64,000 nucleotides of DNA from Natronomonas gomsonensis (GTDB lineage: Archaea > Halobacteriota > Halobacteria > Halobacteriales > Haloarculaceae), in NCBI RefSeq assembly GCF_013391635.1, contig NZ_JACAWU010000002.1, positions 930,001-994,000 on the forward strand, written 5' to 3'. Positions within the stretch are counted from its first letter, which is position 1; each line of letters starts with the position of its first letter. Under the pieces are notes generated by a model. The model had not been told where the DNA came from. It worked only from the letters and a program-made list of their open reading frames with translations, and searched no databases. Below are positions 17,303 to 25,550 of this stretch, piece after piece. A program made the translations under genes and the position numbers.

Positions 17303-17746
17303 TCACTCCTCGTCGGTCAGTATCTCGTCGGTCGGCCCGCGCCGCTTGGCGACGATTGGACAGTTCCGAACCCGGAACGACTCCATGTCGACGTGTTCGA
17401 CGATTTCGGTGCCGTCGTGGGAGCAGGACACTTCCGGCGGCGTCGAGAAGTATTCACACGACTGGCAGTACCGACTCTTCGGAACGACGGCCGTATCGCC
17501 CTCCCGGTCGACGTCGTCGTCGGCTGCCGCGACCGAATCCGCCCGGGCGACGGTCTCGGACGTTTCCCCGTCTTCGAGGGCGTCCCAGAGAGCATCTTCG
17601 TCGACATCGCCGACCTCCATCTCGTCGAACAGTTCGTCGGGGTCCACGTCGGCAAGGTCGCCGTCGACATCGCGGTCCAGTTCCGCGAAGGGGTCGTCCC
17701 GTTCCGCGTCGCCGACTGCATCGTCGCGGCCGTCGTCGTCACGCAT
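17303..17746 (-). CDS. Acidic protein with Cys-rich C-terminal domain
   Basis: The 147-residue protein has a very acidic disordered first 80 residues, then RYCQSCEYFSTPPEVSCSHD and VRNCPIVAKRRG, four Cys and one or two His in a compact C-terminal module that looks metal-binding. Its start overlaps the upstream gene's end by eight bases, so the two are translated together. No family name was recalled; it seems specific to haloarchaea. The context with transcription factor S and a ribbon-helix-helix protein hints at a gene-expression role, which is inference. Confidence 0.65.
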   Translation of the reverse strand: MRDDDGRDDAVGDAERDDPFAELDRDVDGDLADVDPDELFDEMEVGDVDEDALWDALEDGETSETVARADSVAAADDDVDREGDTAVVPKSRYCQSCEYFSTPPEVSCSHDGTEIVEHVDMESFRVRNCPIVAKRRGPTDEILTDEE

Positions 17747-18545
17747 CGGTGTCCTCCCCGCTTTCGATTGCTGGCGGGTCCTCGGCGGTCAGTTTCGGGC
17801 TTCCGAAGAGAGAGGTCGACGGGGCCACGTTGCCGAACTCGATGCCGCAGTTCGGGCAGGCGGGTTCGGTCAGCAGCGCGATATCGACTGAACTCGAACA
17901 CCCGCTGCACTTCGCCGACCTGATTCCCTCCCGACCGGCCCGCCGTTTGAGGTCCTCGAGGTGCCGCTCCCGTTCGGTGTCGACGTCGTCGCTTCGGTTC
18001 CGTAGCGCCACGACGATGCGCGCCAGTCGGCCGAGTTTCGACGATACGTCATCGAGTTGCTCCTCGACTGCGTCGACACTATCCGAGAGGTTCGCCACGT
18101 CGGTTCCGAGCCCGTCGATGTCCTCGGCGAGGCCGTCCACTCGTCGGTTCAGTTGGTCGATGTCGGCGTGGTCGTGGTCTTCCTTCGCGCGGTCCTGTAA
18201 CCCATCGCGGAGTTGGAGCACCCGGTTTCGGATGTCGTCGACGTGTTCGTCGAGTTCGGACTCCAGCGAGCCGACGCGGCGCTCCAGTCGCTCGAGTTCC
18301 GCTTCGTCAACCGTCTCGATTCGACGCTCGATGTCGTCGAGAAATTCGGCGTCGAGCGTCGGCTTCTCGAAGGACGTAGTTTCGTCGCCATCGAGGTCGG
18401 CCGTCGTTCGATAGGCGCTCAGCAACTGGACGACCAGTTCCTCGCGGTCGACGTCGAGGGTGTCGGCCCGGTCGTCGAGCCACCGTTCGAGTTCCGACGG
18501 TAGCGTCACCGACATGTCGGGTTCGTCAGCCGACTCCGTAGCCAT
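17739..18545 (-). CDS. Ribbon-helix-helix, coiled-coil and zinc-ribbon protein
   Basis: The 268-residue protein has three parts. Residues 10-46 (SVTLPSELERWLDDRADTLD onward) look like a ribbon-helix-helix DNA-binding fold. Residues 65-205 are heptad-rich coiled coil (LERLERRVGSLESELDEHVD, IDQLNRRVDGLAEDIDGLGT). Residues about 215-237 form a zinc ribbon with CSGCSSS and CPNCGIEF. The combination suggests a dimeric or filamentous DNA-associated protein. It shares an eight-base overlap with its downstream partner. The three-domain reading is from motif inspection and the function is unknown. Confidence 0.65.
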   Translation of the reverse strand: MATESADEPDMSVTLPSELERWLDDRADTLDVDREELVVQLLSAYRTTADLDGDETTSFEKPTLDAEFLDDIERRIETVDEAELERLERRVGSLESELDEHVDDIRNRVLQLRDGLQDRAKEDHDHADIDQLNRRVDGLAEDIDGLGTDVANLSDSVDAVEEQLDDVSSKLGRLARIVVALRNRSDDVDTERERHLEDLKRRAGREGIRSAKCSGCSSSVDIALLTEPACPNCGIEFGNVAPSTSLFGSPKLTAEDPPAIESGEDTDA

Positions 18546-18617
18546 TGCTACCCCTTACCGACGACGGGCAGTTAAGGGTTCGGCCGTATCGCGACGTGAC
18601 CGGACGGAACCCCCGGC

Positions 18618-19454
18618 TTATCGGATTTTCCGAACGTCGCTGATGTCGAATCCGGCGTCGCCGATTTCCGTCTCGAAGCGAACGATGTTCTCGTCTTCGA
18701 TGCGCGAGAGGACCCCGCGGAACTGTTTTACGACCATCGTTCGCGCGCGGGCGCTCCCGCCGCTTTCCCACTCGAACAGGAGCGTTCCGTCGGCGGCGTC
18801 GACGAGTTGGCCGTGTTTTTCGGCACCGAGGGTCTCCTGGTTGATGTGGACGAGAATGAGCCCGCCCCACTCGTAGGCTGCCCGCGAGAGTCCCTTCAAC
18901 AGGACCGGAATGTCGCTCCACGGCAGGCTGTCGGTCCGGGAGCCGATGAGGTCGGCGATGGAGTCGATGACGACGACGTTGCCGGCAGCGTGGCTCGTGA
19001 GTCGGTCACCGAGTGCCTCAGTGACCGTCTTTCTGTCCTGGGTCTGTCCCAAATCGGAGATGCTCGCCGTCTTGTCCGCGTACCACTCCCGGGGGACGGG
19101 GCTGAGACGGAAGTACTCCGGCGAGAGGTCGTGAAACGACATGTTGTCGATGCCCGCCTCGACGACCTCCTCGTCCATCGCGAGGGTCATCTCGCGGTTC
19201 ACCTGCCGTTTCTCGGAGGTAAAGGAGATGTAGTGGACTTCCTCCGGGGCGGAGGCGCGGTCGTCGATGCCGCCGTAGTAGAGGTCGAACAGCTCGGGGT
19301 CGCCCTTCGCGAGGCCGTTCATGATGGCCGCGGTGTACATGAACTCCCGGGCGCCGGCGCCGGCTTCCCCCGACAGCAGCACGACGCTGCCGGGCGGCGC
19401 ACCACCCCCGATGGTCGTGTCCAAGCGTCGAATCCCGAACGGGATGCGGTCCAT
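18618..19454 (-). CDS. KaiC/RecA-superfamily HTR-like protein with altered P-loop
   Basis: The 278-residue protein starts at MDRIPFGIRRLDTTIGGGAP, the usual KaiC-like opening. The Walker A region reads SGEAGAGAREF, where KaiC proteins have GxxGxGKT, so the invariant Lys is missing. Walker B-like NVVVIDSIADLIG is present. A central KaiC fold continues to ARARTMVVKQFRGV. This fits the haloarchaeal HTR-like group. Without the Lys it may bind nucleotide weakly or act as a partner of an active KaiC-like ATPase. The two codons before the chosen start are unlikely to be used. Confidence 0.8.
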   Translation of the reverse strand: MDRIPFGIRRLDTTIGGGAPPGSVVLLSGEAGAGAREFMYTAAIMNGLAKGDPELFDLYYGGIDDRASAPEEVHYISFTSEKRQVNREMTLAMDEEVVEAGIDNMSFHDLSPEYFRLSPVPREWYADKTASISDLGQTQDRKTVTEALGDRLTSHAAGNVVVIDSIADLIGSRTDSLPWSDIPVLLKGLSRAAYEWGGLILVHINQETLGAEKHGQLVDAADGTLLFEWESGGSARARTMVVKQFRGVLSRIEDENIVRFETEIGDAGFDISDVRKIR

Positions 19455-19487
19455 GCACACCCGTTCGGTCCCCCGGCTTTAAAGCGT

Positions 19488-20459
19488 TTAGTGGGTTTCG
19501 ACGCGTGCGCCCACGTTTCGCGGTTCGACTACGCGCACGTCGCCGTCGATGCCCGTCTCCGCGAGTGCGGTTTCGGCGGCTTCTCGCGACGCCGTCGCCG
19601 AGTCGGCGTCGGTCACGCCGTAGACGGCCGGCCCCCACGAGGACTGGCCGACGCCCCGGAGTGCGGGCGTCTCGGCCAACTCGTCGATGAGGCGGCCGGC
19701 CGGCGGCCGGTACACCCCGCCCTGTTCGTCGGCGTACCACGCGCCGTTGAGTCGCCCGAAAGCGCCGACTGCATCGCCGAATGCAGCGAGTCGGCCCTCC
19801 GCGGCCGCCGGCAGGAGGCGGCGAACGAGCAGCGAGGCGAGTTCGTCGGCGACGGCCGGGTCGGCGTTCTCGACGACCGACCGCATGCTCTCGTCTTCGG
19901 TGGCGCCGCTGCGTCCGGGGTCGGCGTCGGGCAACACGAGAACGAACCGCCAGTCGTCGGGGAGGTCGTGGCGGGCGACGACCGCCGGCACCTCCCACTC
20001 GCCGGGGTCCGGCGGCGCCGTCGTGAATCGCTCGGTCGGATGGCCGGCATCGACGATGAACCCACCCGCTTCGAAGGCCGCGACGCCGACGCCGCTTCGG
20101 CCACCGCGTTCGAGTGCCGGCGCACGCGCCCGGATGTTCGGGTCGCGGTCATAAACGGTCGCGACGGCCGCGAGCGTCGCCAGCGTGAGTTGCGTTCCGC
20201 TCCCCAACCCGACATGTCGCGGGAGCGTCTCCTCGACCGTCAACTCGGTGCCCGGCACGTCGAGCACGTCACAGACCGCCTCGGCGTACTCCGTGACGAC
20301 CGGGTCCTCACAGACGACTGCCTCGGCCCGCTCGGCTTCGATGACCACCCGTGGCTCGTCGAGGGCGACGCCGACGCCGCCGTAGAGCCGTTCGTGGGCC
20401 AGCGAGAGGTTTCCGAAGCCGACGTGGAGGCGAGCGCCGGCTTCGACACGGGCGCGCAT
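19488..20459 (-). CDS. Beta-ribofuranosylaminobenzene 5'-phosphate synthase family (GHMP fold)
   Basis: The 323-residue protein has an N-terminal RLHVGFGNLSLAHERLYGGV, typical of the beta-RFAP synthase family, and the GHMP loop LPRHVGLGSGTQLTLAT. In methanogens this enzyme joins p-hydroxybenzoate or aminobenzoate with PRPP to begin methanopterin synthesis. Haloarchaea use folate-type carriers instead, so the physiological substrate here is uncertain although the family assignment is good. It lies 33 bases upstream of the KaiC-like gene on the same strand. Confidence 0.85.
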   Translation of the reverse strand: MRARVEAGARLHVGFGNLSLAHERLYGGVGVALDEPRVVIEAERAEAVVCEDPVVTEYAEAVCDVLDVPGTELTVEETLPRHVGLGSGTQLTLATLAAVATVYDRDPNIRARAPALERGGRSGVGVAAFEAGGFIVDAGHPTERFTTAPPDPGEWEVPAVVARHDLPDDWRFVLVLPDADPGRSGATEDESMRSVVENADPAVADELASLLVRRLLPAAAEGRLAAFGDAVGAFGRLNGAWYADEQGGVYRPPAGRLIDELAETPALRGVGQSSWGPAVYGVTDADSATASREAAETALAETGIDGDVRVVEPRNVGARVETH

Positions 20460-20517
20460 GCCCTGTCGTTCGACGCTGGCCGGGTTGTGCGTTTCGACAG
20501 CGGCAGCGATTCACGCC

Positions 20518-20658
20518 TCAGAGGTCCCGGGACTGCGAGAGGTTCCACAGCTCGCCGCCGCAGGCCGTACAAACGAGCGATTCCGTGTGTTCGGTCCGCC
20601 GACCACAGTCGAAGCACTCGTACAGTTCGGTCCCCGATTTCTGCGTAGCTGGTCGCAT
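20518..20658 (-). CDS. 46-residue rubrerythrin-like zinc/iron ribbon protein
   Basis: The protein reads MRPATQKSGTELYECFDCG, then CTACGGELWNLSQSRDL. It has two CxxC knuckles about 15 residues apart, as in rubrerythrin-like micro-proteins common in haloarchaea, and could bind zinc or iron. It ends 58 bases before the beta-RFAP synthase start. The promoter side is unusual: an 8+8 inverted repeat sits just upstream of the start, between it and a TAATATTA box. It is divergent from ilvD. Confidence 0.8.
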   Translation of the reverse strand: MRPATQKSGTELYECFDCGRRTEHTESLVCTACGGELWNLSQSRDL

Positions 20659-20666
20659 ATCCAACC

Positions 20667-20692
20667 GTGAGTTATGAGGTAGCTTAACTCAC
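20667..20692. promoter_or_regulatory. Inverted repeat upstream of the rubrerythrin-like gene
   Basis: GTGAGTTA (20667-20674) and TAACTCAC (20685-20692) form a perfect 8-bp inverted repeat with a ten-base spacer, nine bases from the start codon. A TAATATTA box lies just beyond it. The location would let a bound regulator block transcription; the regulator is unknown. Confidence 0.55.
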
Positions 20693-20750
20693 ACCCTAAT
20701 ATTACTAGTAACGTACAGTCTAATTCCGTAAACAATGGACGTTCGGACAT

Positions 20751-20766
20751 TTTTCACCGGTGAAAA
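20751..20766. promoter_or_regulatory. Perfect 16-bp palindrome TTTTCACCGGTGAAAA
   Basis: It lies between the divergent rubrerythrin-like and ilvD genes, 85 bases before the ilvD start. It has no run of T after it, so a terminator is less likely than a dimer-binding operator. The target protein cannot be named from sequence. Confidence 0.55.
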
Positions 20767-20850
20767 GAGACCATATCCCGAGCGCGCAACAGCCTGCAAG
20801 AAGTGAGTCGATTGCTGGTCGTTAAGTCGGTCGACGGCAAGGGACTACAT

Positions 20851-22608
20851 ATGAGCCAACAGGAACCGCCGGAGCGGGCGGCCGGCGACGAGGAGAAGCC
20901 GGAGCATCTCCGCAGCCGTGAAGTCACCGAGGGCCCCGAACGCGCCCCACACCGTGCGATGTTCCGCGCGATGGGGTACGACGACGAGGACCTCGCCTCG
21001 CCGATGGTCGGCGTCGCCAACCCCGCAGCCGACATCACACCGTGTAACGTCCACCTCGACGACGTGGCGCAGTCGGCCGTCGACGGCGTCGACGGCGCCG
21101 GCGGCATGCCAATCGAGTTCGGCACCATCACCATCTCCGACGCCATCTCGATGGGGACCGAGGGGATGAAAGCCAGCCTCATCTCCCGGGAAGTCATCGC
21201 CGACTCCGTCGAGTTGGTCGCCTTCGGCGAGCGCATGGACGCCCTCGTGACGGTGGCCGGCTGTGACAAGAACCTCCCCGGCATGATGATGGCCTCCATC
21301 CGGACGGACCTCCCCTCCGTGTTCCTCTACGGCGGGTCCATCATGCCCGGCGAACACGACGGGCGAGAAATCACGATTCAGAACGTCTTCGAGGGCGTCG
21401 GCGCCGTCGCCTCCGGCGACATGAGCGAAGAGGAACTCGAGGAGATGGAACACCACGCCTGTCCCGGCGCCGGGTCCTGCGGTGGAATGTTCACCGCCAA
21501 CACGATGGCTTCCATCAGCGAGGCGCTCGGAATGGCGCCGCTCGGGTCGGCCTCCCCGCCCGCCGAAGGCGACGAGCGCTACGAGGTCGCCGAACGCGCC
21601 GGCGAACTCGTCTTAGAGTGTGTCCAAGAGGACCGCAAGCCCTCCGACATCCTCACGAAGGAGTCCTTCGAGAACGCCATCGCCGTCCAAGTCGCGTTGG
21701 GCGGGTCGACCAACGGCGTCCTCCACGTCCTCGCGTTGGCCGCCGAGGCCGGCATCGACCTCGACATCACCGAATTCGACGAAATATCGAAGCGCACGCC
21801 GAAAATCGCCAACCTCCAGCCCGGCGGTACCCGCGTGATGAACGACCTCCACGAAATCGGCGGCGTGCCGGTCGTCATCCGGCGTCTACTGGAGGGCGGT
21901 TACATCCACGGCGACGCGATGACCGTCACCGGCCGCACCATCGAGGAGGAACTCGAATTGCTCGAAGAGACCGGCCACCTCCCCGACGACGATGACATCG
22001 AGGCGGATTTCCTCTACACCGTCGACGACCCAATTCACGAGGAGGGCGCCATCAAGATTCTCACCGGTAACCTCGCACCCGACGGCGCGGTGCTGAAGGT
22101 GACCGGCGACGACGCCTTCTTCCACGAGGGGCCGGCCCGCGTCTTCGAAGACGAGGAGTCGGCGATGAAGTACGTCCAGGAGGACCGCATCGAGTCCGGC
22201 GACGTCATCATCATCCGCAACGAGGGCCCGCAGGGAGGGCCCGGGATGCGGGAGATGCTCGGCGTGACCGCCGCCGTCGTCGGCGCCGGCCACGAGGACG
22301 ACGTGGCGATGCTCACCGACGGCCGCTTCTCGGGGGCGACGCGCGGACCGATGATTGGCCACGCGGCCCCCGAGGCGTTCGTCGGCGGTCCCATCGGGGC
22401 CCTCGAAGATGGCGACCACGTCACCATCGACATCCCCGAACGGAGCATCGAGGTCGACCTCACCGACGAGGAACTCGAAGCGCGTCTCGAGGACTGGGAA
22501 CAGCCCGAGCCCTCGTATCCGACCGGCGTGTTGGCGAAGTACGGCATGGCCTTCGGCTCTGCCGCCAACGGCGCGGTGACGAACCCCGGCGTGAAGCGCG
22601 ACGACTGA
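20851..22608 (+). CDS. ilvD: Dihydroxy-acid dehydratase
   Basis: The 585-residue enzyme of branched-chain amino acid synthesis converts 2,3-dihydroxy acids to 2-keto acids using an iron-sulfur cluster. Cluster and active-site motifs are present: [19 protein letters not shown] and [16 protein letters not shown]. The start [16 protein letters not shown] is backed by a TTAAGT box at 20822-20827, 26 bases upstream, which gives a leaderless transcript; the earlier ATG at 20803 would lie before this box. A 16-bp palindrome at 20751-20766 may control it. Length and motifs are normal for the family. Confidence 0.95.
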   Translation: MSQQEPPERAAGDEEKPEHLRSREVTEGPERAPHRAMFRAMGYDDEDLASPMVGVANPAADITPCNVHLDDVAQSAVDGVDGAGGMPIEFGTITISDAISMGTEGMKASLISREVIADSVELVAFGERMDALVTVAGCDKNLPGMMMASIRTDLPSVFLYGGSIMPGEHDGREITIQNVFEGVGAVASGDMSEEELEEMEHHACPGAGSCGGMFTANTMASISEALGMAPLGSASPPAEGDERYEVAERAGELVLECVQEDRKPSDILTKESFENAIAVQVALGGSTNGVLHVLALAAEAGIDLDITEFDEISKRTPKIANLQPGGTRVMNDLHEIGGVPVVIRRLLEGGYIHGDAMTVTGRTIEEELELLEETGHLPDDDDIEADFLYTVDDPIHEEGAIKILTGNLAPDGAVLKVTGDDAFFHEGPARVFEDEESAMKYVQEDRIESGDVIIIRNEGPQGGPGMREMLGVTAAVVGAGHEDDVAMLTDGRFSGATRGPMIGHAAPEAFVGGPIGALEDGDHVTIDIPERSIEVDLTDEELEARLEDWEQPEPSYPTGVLAKYGMAFGSAANGAVTNPGVKRDD

Positions 22609-22628
22609 CGCTGAAATAGCATCCGCGA

Positions 22629-22713
22629 GGCGCGCACAGCGCGCCGAAGCGGTTTGCTCAAGAGAGCGCGGTGCGTTCTCTTGGCATGACGAAAGACGCC
22701 GGAGGCGTCTTTC
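22629..22713. repeat. Three tight hairpins with three-base loops
   Basis: After ilvD come GGCGCGC-ACA-GCGCGCC (22629-22645), a 10-bp stem with one G-T pair around GGT (22660-22682), and a perfect GAAAGACGCC-GGA-GGCGTCTTTC (22691-22713). Each loop is three bases. A fourth hairpin follows at 22789-22830. No coding sequence fits the region. Confidence 0.7.
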
Positions 22714-22788
22714 GAACCACACTGCGCGACCCCAGGGAGCGCGGGACCGAGGCTCGACTGGAAGGAGAGCCGACGTGTCTTTTTCATC

Positions 22789-22830
22789 GAAGTTTTTGCC
22801 GGCGCGCTGTGCGCGCCGTGCAAAAAGTTC
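22789..22830. terminator. Large imperfect hairpin between convergent genes
   Basis: The inner stem GGCGCGC-TGT-GCGCGCC (22801-22817) is flanked by GAAGTTTTTGCC on the left and GCAAAAAGTTC on the right, which pair except at one position. The T and A runs lie in the outer stem. It sits between convergent ilvD and a DUF2391-type gene and could end both transcripts. Confidence 0.55.
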
Positions 22831-22836
22831 GTGGGT

Positions 22837-23487
22837 CTAAAACCGCCCCTCTTCGTCGCCGATACCCAGCCGTTCGCCGAGCTCTTCGAGTTCGTCGTTG
22901 ATGTCGGTCCCTGACGATTCTCCGGGGAGGATATCGCCCAGTGCGGCCCCGAAGGAGGCGACCGTCCAGACCACGGAGATGCGAGCGAGAGCGACCGAGG
23001 GGTTGGCCCAGTCGATACGGCCCCACAGCGTCATCGTGAACGCGGCGGTGAGGAACGCGACGACGAGGACGCCGGCGAGTCGCCGTGGAACGAGGCCGAA
23101 GATGGGTCGGTTGACGATGACCTCACGGAAGTCCGCAAAGTACAGCAGAGAGATCGCCATCAGGACGACGAAGGTGGCGTTCACCAGAAACAACGCCGGC
23201 GTCGAAAGGAGATACGCAGCGATATCGAAGACGCCGTCTTCGACCAACATCGGAATCGAGATGATAATCGCGCCGACGGTGGCCTCCGCGATGTCGCGCC
23301 GCGTGAACTTCCGGATGGTCTCCGAGACGGACGGCTCCGGCAGACGGTCCACGAGAGAAATCACGTCACGGACCTCGCGGCGCTCGGCGTCGTCGTCGAC
23401 TGTGGCTTCCAGCTCGGCGAGTTGCGAGCGGATCTCCCCGACTGCGACGTCTTCGAGGTCCGAGTCGCTCGACCCCTCGTTGCTCAC
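22837..23487 (-). CDS. DUF2391-family membrane protein
   Basis: The 216-residue protein starts with GTG at 23487 (SNEGSSDSDLEDV). A longer frame overlaps the next gene and has a basic, unconserved N-terminus, so it was not used. Residues 1-75 are an acidic helical head and the rest has about four membrane helices, for example AEATVGAIIISIPMLVEDGV and ALFLVNATFVVLMAISLLYF. The pattern fits the DUF2391 (TIGR02587-like) family of unknown function. Confidence 0.7.
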   Translation of the reverse strand: MSNEGSSDSDLEDVAVGEIRSQLAELEATVDDDAERREVRDVISLVDRLPEPSVSETIRKFTRRDIAEATVGAIIISIPMLVEDGVFDIAAYLLSTPALFLVNATFVVLMAISLLYFADFREVIVNRPIFGLVPRRLAGVLVVAFLTAAFTMTLWGRIDWANPSVALARISVVWTVASFGAALGDILPGESSGTDINDELEELGERLGIGDEEGRF

Positions 23488-23548
23488 GGCCGTACGTCGG
23501 CCGGCCGTTCGAAAAAGGTTGCGCGCGGTTGTACAGAGCCGCTGTCGT

Positions 23549-23914
23549 TCAGTCGTCGGGTTCGACAACCGTCGGGTCGTCGCCGTCGTCGCCGCGAACC
23601 GTCACGCTGTGTCTCGTGTGGCGGGCGTGAGTCTCTGCCCAGCGCCGCGCGGGCCGCTCCGAGAGGAACTCGTCGCCGTCGGGACACTGTCGGCAGGCGA
23701 CGACCCACGGCGTCACTTCGTCGGGGAAGTGGCCAGTGTGACGTTTGTGGTCCAACGCGAACCGTTCGAGCGCCTGATTGCCGACGCGCAGGTCGTCGAG
23801 TTCGTATTCGAGGTCCCACTCCCGGCTACACTGGGTACACGACACGGTAGGCGTGTCGTCGATTTCGTCCGGACAGCCGACCTCGTCGGTGTCTCCATCG
23901 AATCCGTCGGGCAC
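23549..23914 (-). CDS. Cys/His-rich zinc-binding haloarchaeal protein
   Basis: The 121-residue protein has VSCTQCSREWDLEYEL and VACRQCPDG, two CxxC pairs, with His-rich segments between and after (DHKRHTGHFP, ETHARHTRHS), suggesting one or two zinc sites. The start was set at GTG 23914, because a GTATATATGC box at 23935-23944 lies about 25 bases upstream, as expected for a leaderless gene; a longer reading from ATG 23962 would run through the promoter. Function is unknown. Confidence 0.7.
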   Translation of the reverse strand: MPDGFDGDTDEVGCPDEIDDTPTVSCTQCSREWDLEYELDDLRVGNQALERFALDHKRHTGHFPDEVTPWVVACRQCPDGDEFLSERPARRWAETHARHTRHSVTVRGDDGDDPTVVEPDD

Positions 23915-23999
23915 AACTGGCGTTACACATCCCCGTATATATGCACACAGATTCGTCGCCACGGATCGCCGAGACGTCCAAACGAAACCACGCCGACAC

Positions 24000-24509
24000 T
24001 CAATCCGGGAGGTAGAAGTCGGACTTCGTGTGTCGGTGAGGGGAGGCGTTCTTCAGTTTCGCGATTTTCGCCGGACTCCGGTTGCGGACGATGACCACGT
24101 CGTAGGCTTCGTCGGTGGCGACGTTGCCGCCGACGCTCGAGACGCTCGTCACCAGGTGCCCGGCGTTGTCGCTGCCGATGAACACCATCGATACGTCCTC
24201 CTGTTTGGCTATCTGTCGGATTCGGGTCGAGATGGACCCCGACGGCGCGTACTTGTCGACCGTCTTGTGTCGGAAGTCCGCACTCGGCGCCAACGCCACG
24301 ACCTGCTCGTGTAACTTCGAGACGATGGGCTGCATGGCGAAGGGCTCTTCCTCGCCGAGCCAGCCGCGTTTCCTCGCGTAGCCGGCGTTCCCCTTCGGAA
24401 TGACGCTTACGGCCAATACGTCTTCGTCGAACACTACCGCGAACTCCGTCGCACGGACGAGCGCCGCCTCGGCGAGTTCGGACCCGTCGAACGGAACGAG
24501 GAGAGTCAT
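24000..24509 (-). CDS. Universal stress protein (UspA family)
   Basis: The 169-residue single-domain protein starts MTLLVPFDGSELAEAALVRA, the usual UspA opening. A C-terminal SVSSVGGNVATDEAYDVVIV lies in the position of the nucleotide-binding G-x2-G-x9-G(S/T) loop, though the final Ser/Thr pattern is relaxed. Residues after 150 form a short basic tail. Such proteins act in cytoplasmic stress responses. An AT-rich box about 28 bases before the ATG suggests a leaderless transcript. Confidence 0.85.
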   Translation of the reverse strand: MTLLVPFDGSELAEAALVRATEFAVVFDEDVLAVSVIPKGNAGYARKRGWLGEEEPFAMQPIVSKLHEQVVALAPSADFRHKTVDKYAPSGSISTRIRQIAKQEDVSMVFIGSDNAGHLVTSVSSVGGNVATDEAYDVVIVRNRSPAKIAKLKNASPHRHTKSDFYLPD

Positions 24510-24605
24510 ACGCGAGTTCGGCGACGGGAGAGTGTTAAATGTCCGGTCACGGAGATTTCTAGCGACAGGCCCCGTCGAATCGCGTCGAAGCGTCTCGGGC
24601 GGCCA

Positions 24606-25550
24606 TCACAGTATGCCGACGGTGGCTCGTGCTCGTCTCCGAAACACCGTGTCGAACGACGAAAGCGTCGTTCCTTCCGACTCGATGTCCCGGAGTCGCT
24701 CAGCTACCGTGGCGTCGAGACCCGGAGCGAGGATGGCCGAGGCCACGCCGGTGGCGATTGTTCGGGTCCGCCAGTCGACGTACCGGGTTGCCAGCCACGA
24801 CGGCCAGTCAGCGAGTAAAACGGCGTTCCGCCACGCGAAGTGCCTGCTCCCCGCGAGACCCGAAAGCGAGAGTCGTTCGTCGAATTCCCCGAGAGCTGCA
24901 TCAAGTTCGGAGATGCCCTCCGCACCGTACACCGAAGCGAGCGTCTCCTGAACCACGTCGGTGAGCCGTTCGAGAACATCGTTTATCCGGTCGTGGTCTG
25001 CCCGCTTCGCTTCGCGGTTCGGGTCGATAGCGACCTCCTCGAGAGCGTAGGTGAGGTCGTAGTTGATGTGGGCGTTGATGCCGAGAAGCGCATCCTGCGT
25101 GACGAGCGTCTCACCCCGGAGGGATGCGGCGAAGGCGATTCGCCACGGGCGGGGTACGGCACCGAACTCACGCCGCTCGAAGGCGAGAAGCGCCCGGCGG
25201 TAGTGTTCGGCGAACGTGACGAGGTACGCCCGGATCCACTCCGGATCCTCGAAGGCCGCCGAATCGATGCCCGCTCGAACGGCCTCCGTCATGGTGCGGT
25301 ACACCGTGAGAAACACCGAGCGTCTGTCGCTTCGGTCCCGGAGATGTGCCGCCGCGTTCGCCAACCGTTCTGCAGCGTCGTCGACGGAGTCGAACGGCTC
25401 CGACAGGCGTTCGAGCAGCCTCTCGTCGGGCGGGGTTCCGGCGACGCTTCGGAGACGTGTTTCGGTGGCCGTCCGAATTTCGTGACGATAACTCGAAAGA
25501 AGCGCCCACAACTCTTCGATTACGGGTGCGTGGGTTCGTAGTGGACTCAT
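24606..25550 (-). CDS. DUF5995-family protein
   Basis: The 314-residue helical protein starts at MSPLRTHAPVIEELW (25550), a start that overlaps the cupin stop codon by ATGA. It contains TVYRTMTEAVRAGIDSAAFE and ALLGINAHINYDLTYALEEV, the latter typical of the DUF5995 family. No signal peptide or membrane segment is visible. The function of the family is unknown. The overlap with the upstream cupin gene indicates one operon. Confidence 0.75.
   Translation of the reverse strand: MSPLRTHAPVIEELWALLSSYRHEIRTATETRLRSVAGTPPDERLLERLSEPFDSVDDAAERLANAAAHLRDRSDRRSVFLTVYRTMTEAVRAGIDSAAFEDPEWIRAYLVTFAEHYRRALLAFERREFGAVPRPWRIAFAASLRGETLVTQDALLGINAHINYDLTYALEEVAIDPNREAKRADHDRINDVLERLTDVVQETLASVYGAEGISELDAALGEFDERLSLSGLAGSRHFAWRNAVLLADWPSWLATRYVDWRTRTIATGVASAILAPGLDATVAERLRDIESEGTTLSSFDTVFRRRARATVGIL

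Noticed and set aside
18807-20648. 613-codon open frame on the plus strand
   Set aside because: It lies antisense to the KaiC-like and beta-RFAP synthase genes and has the Arg/Val-rich composition of a shadow frame in GC-rich DNA.
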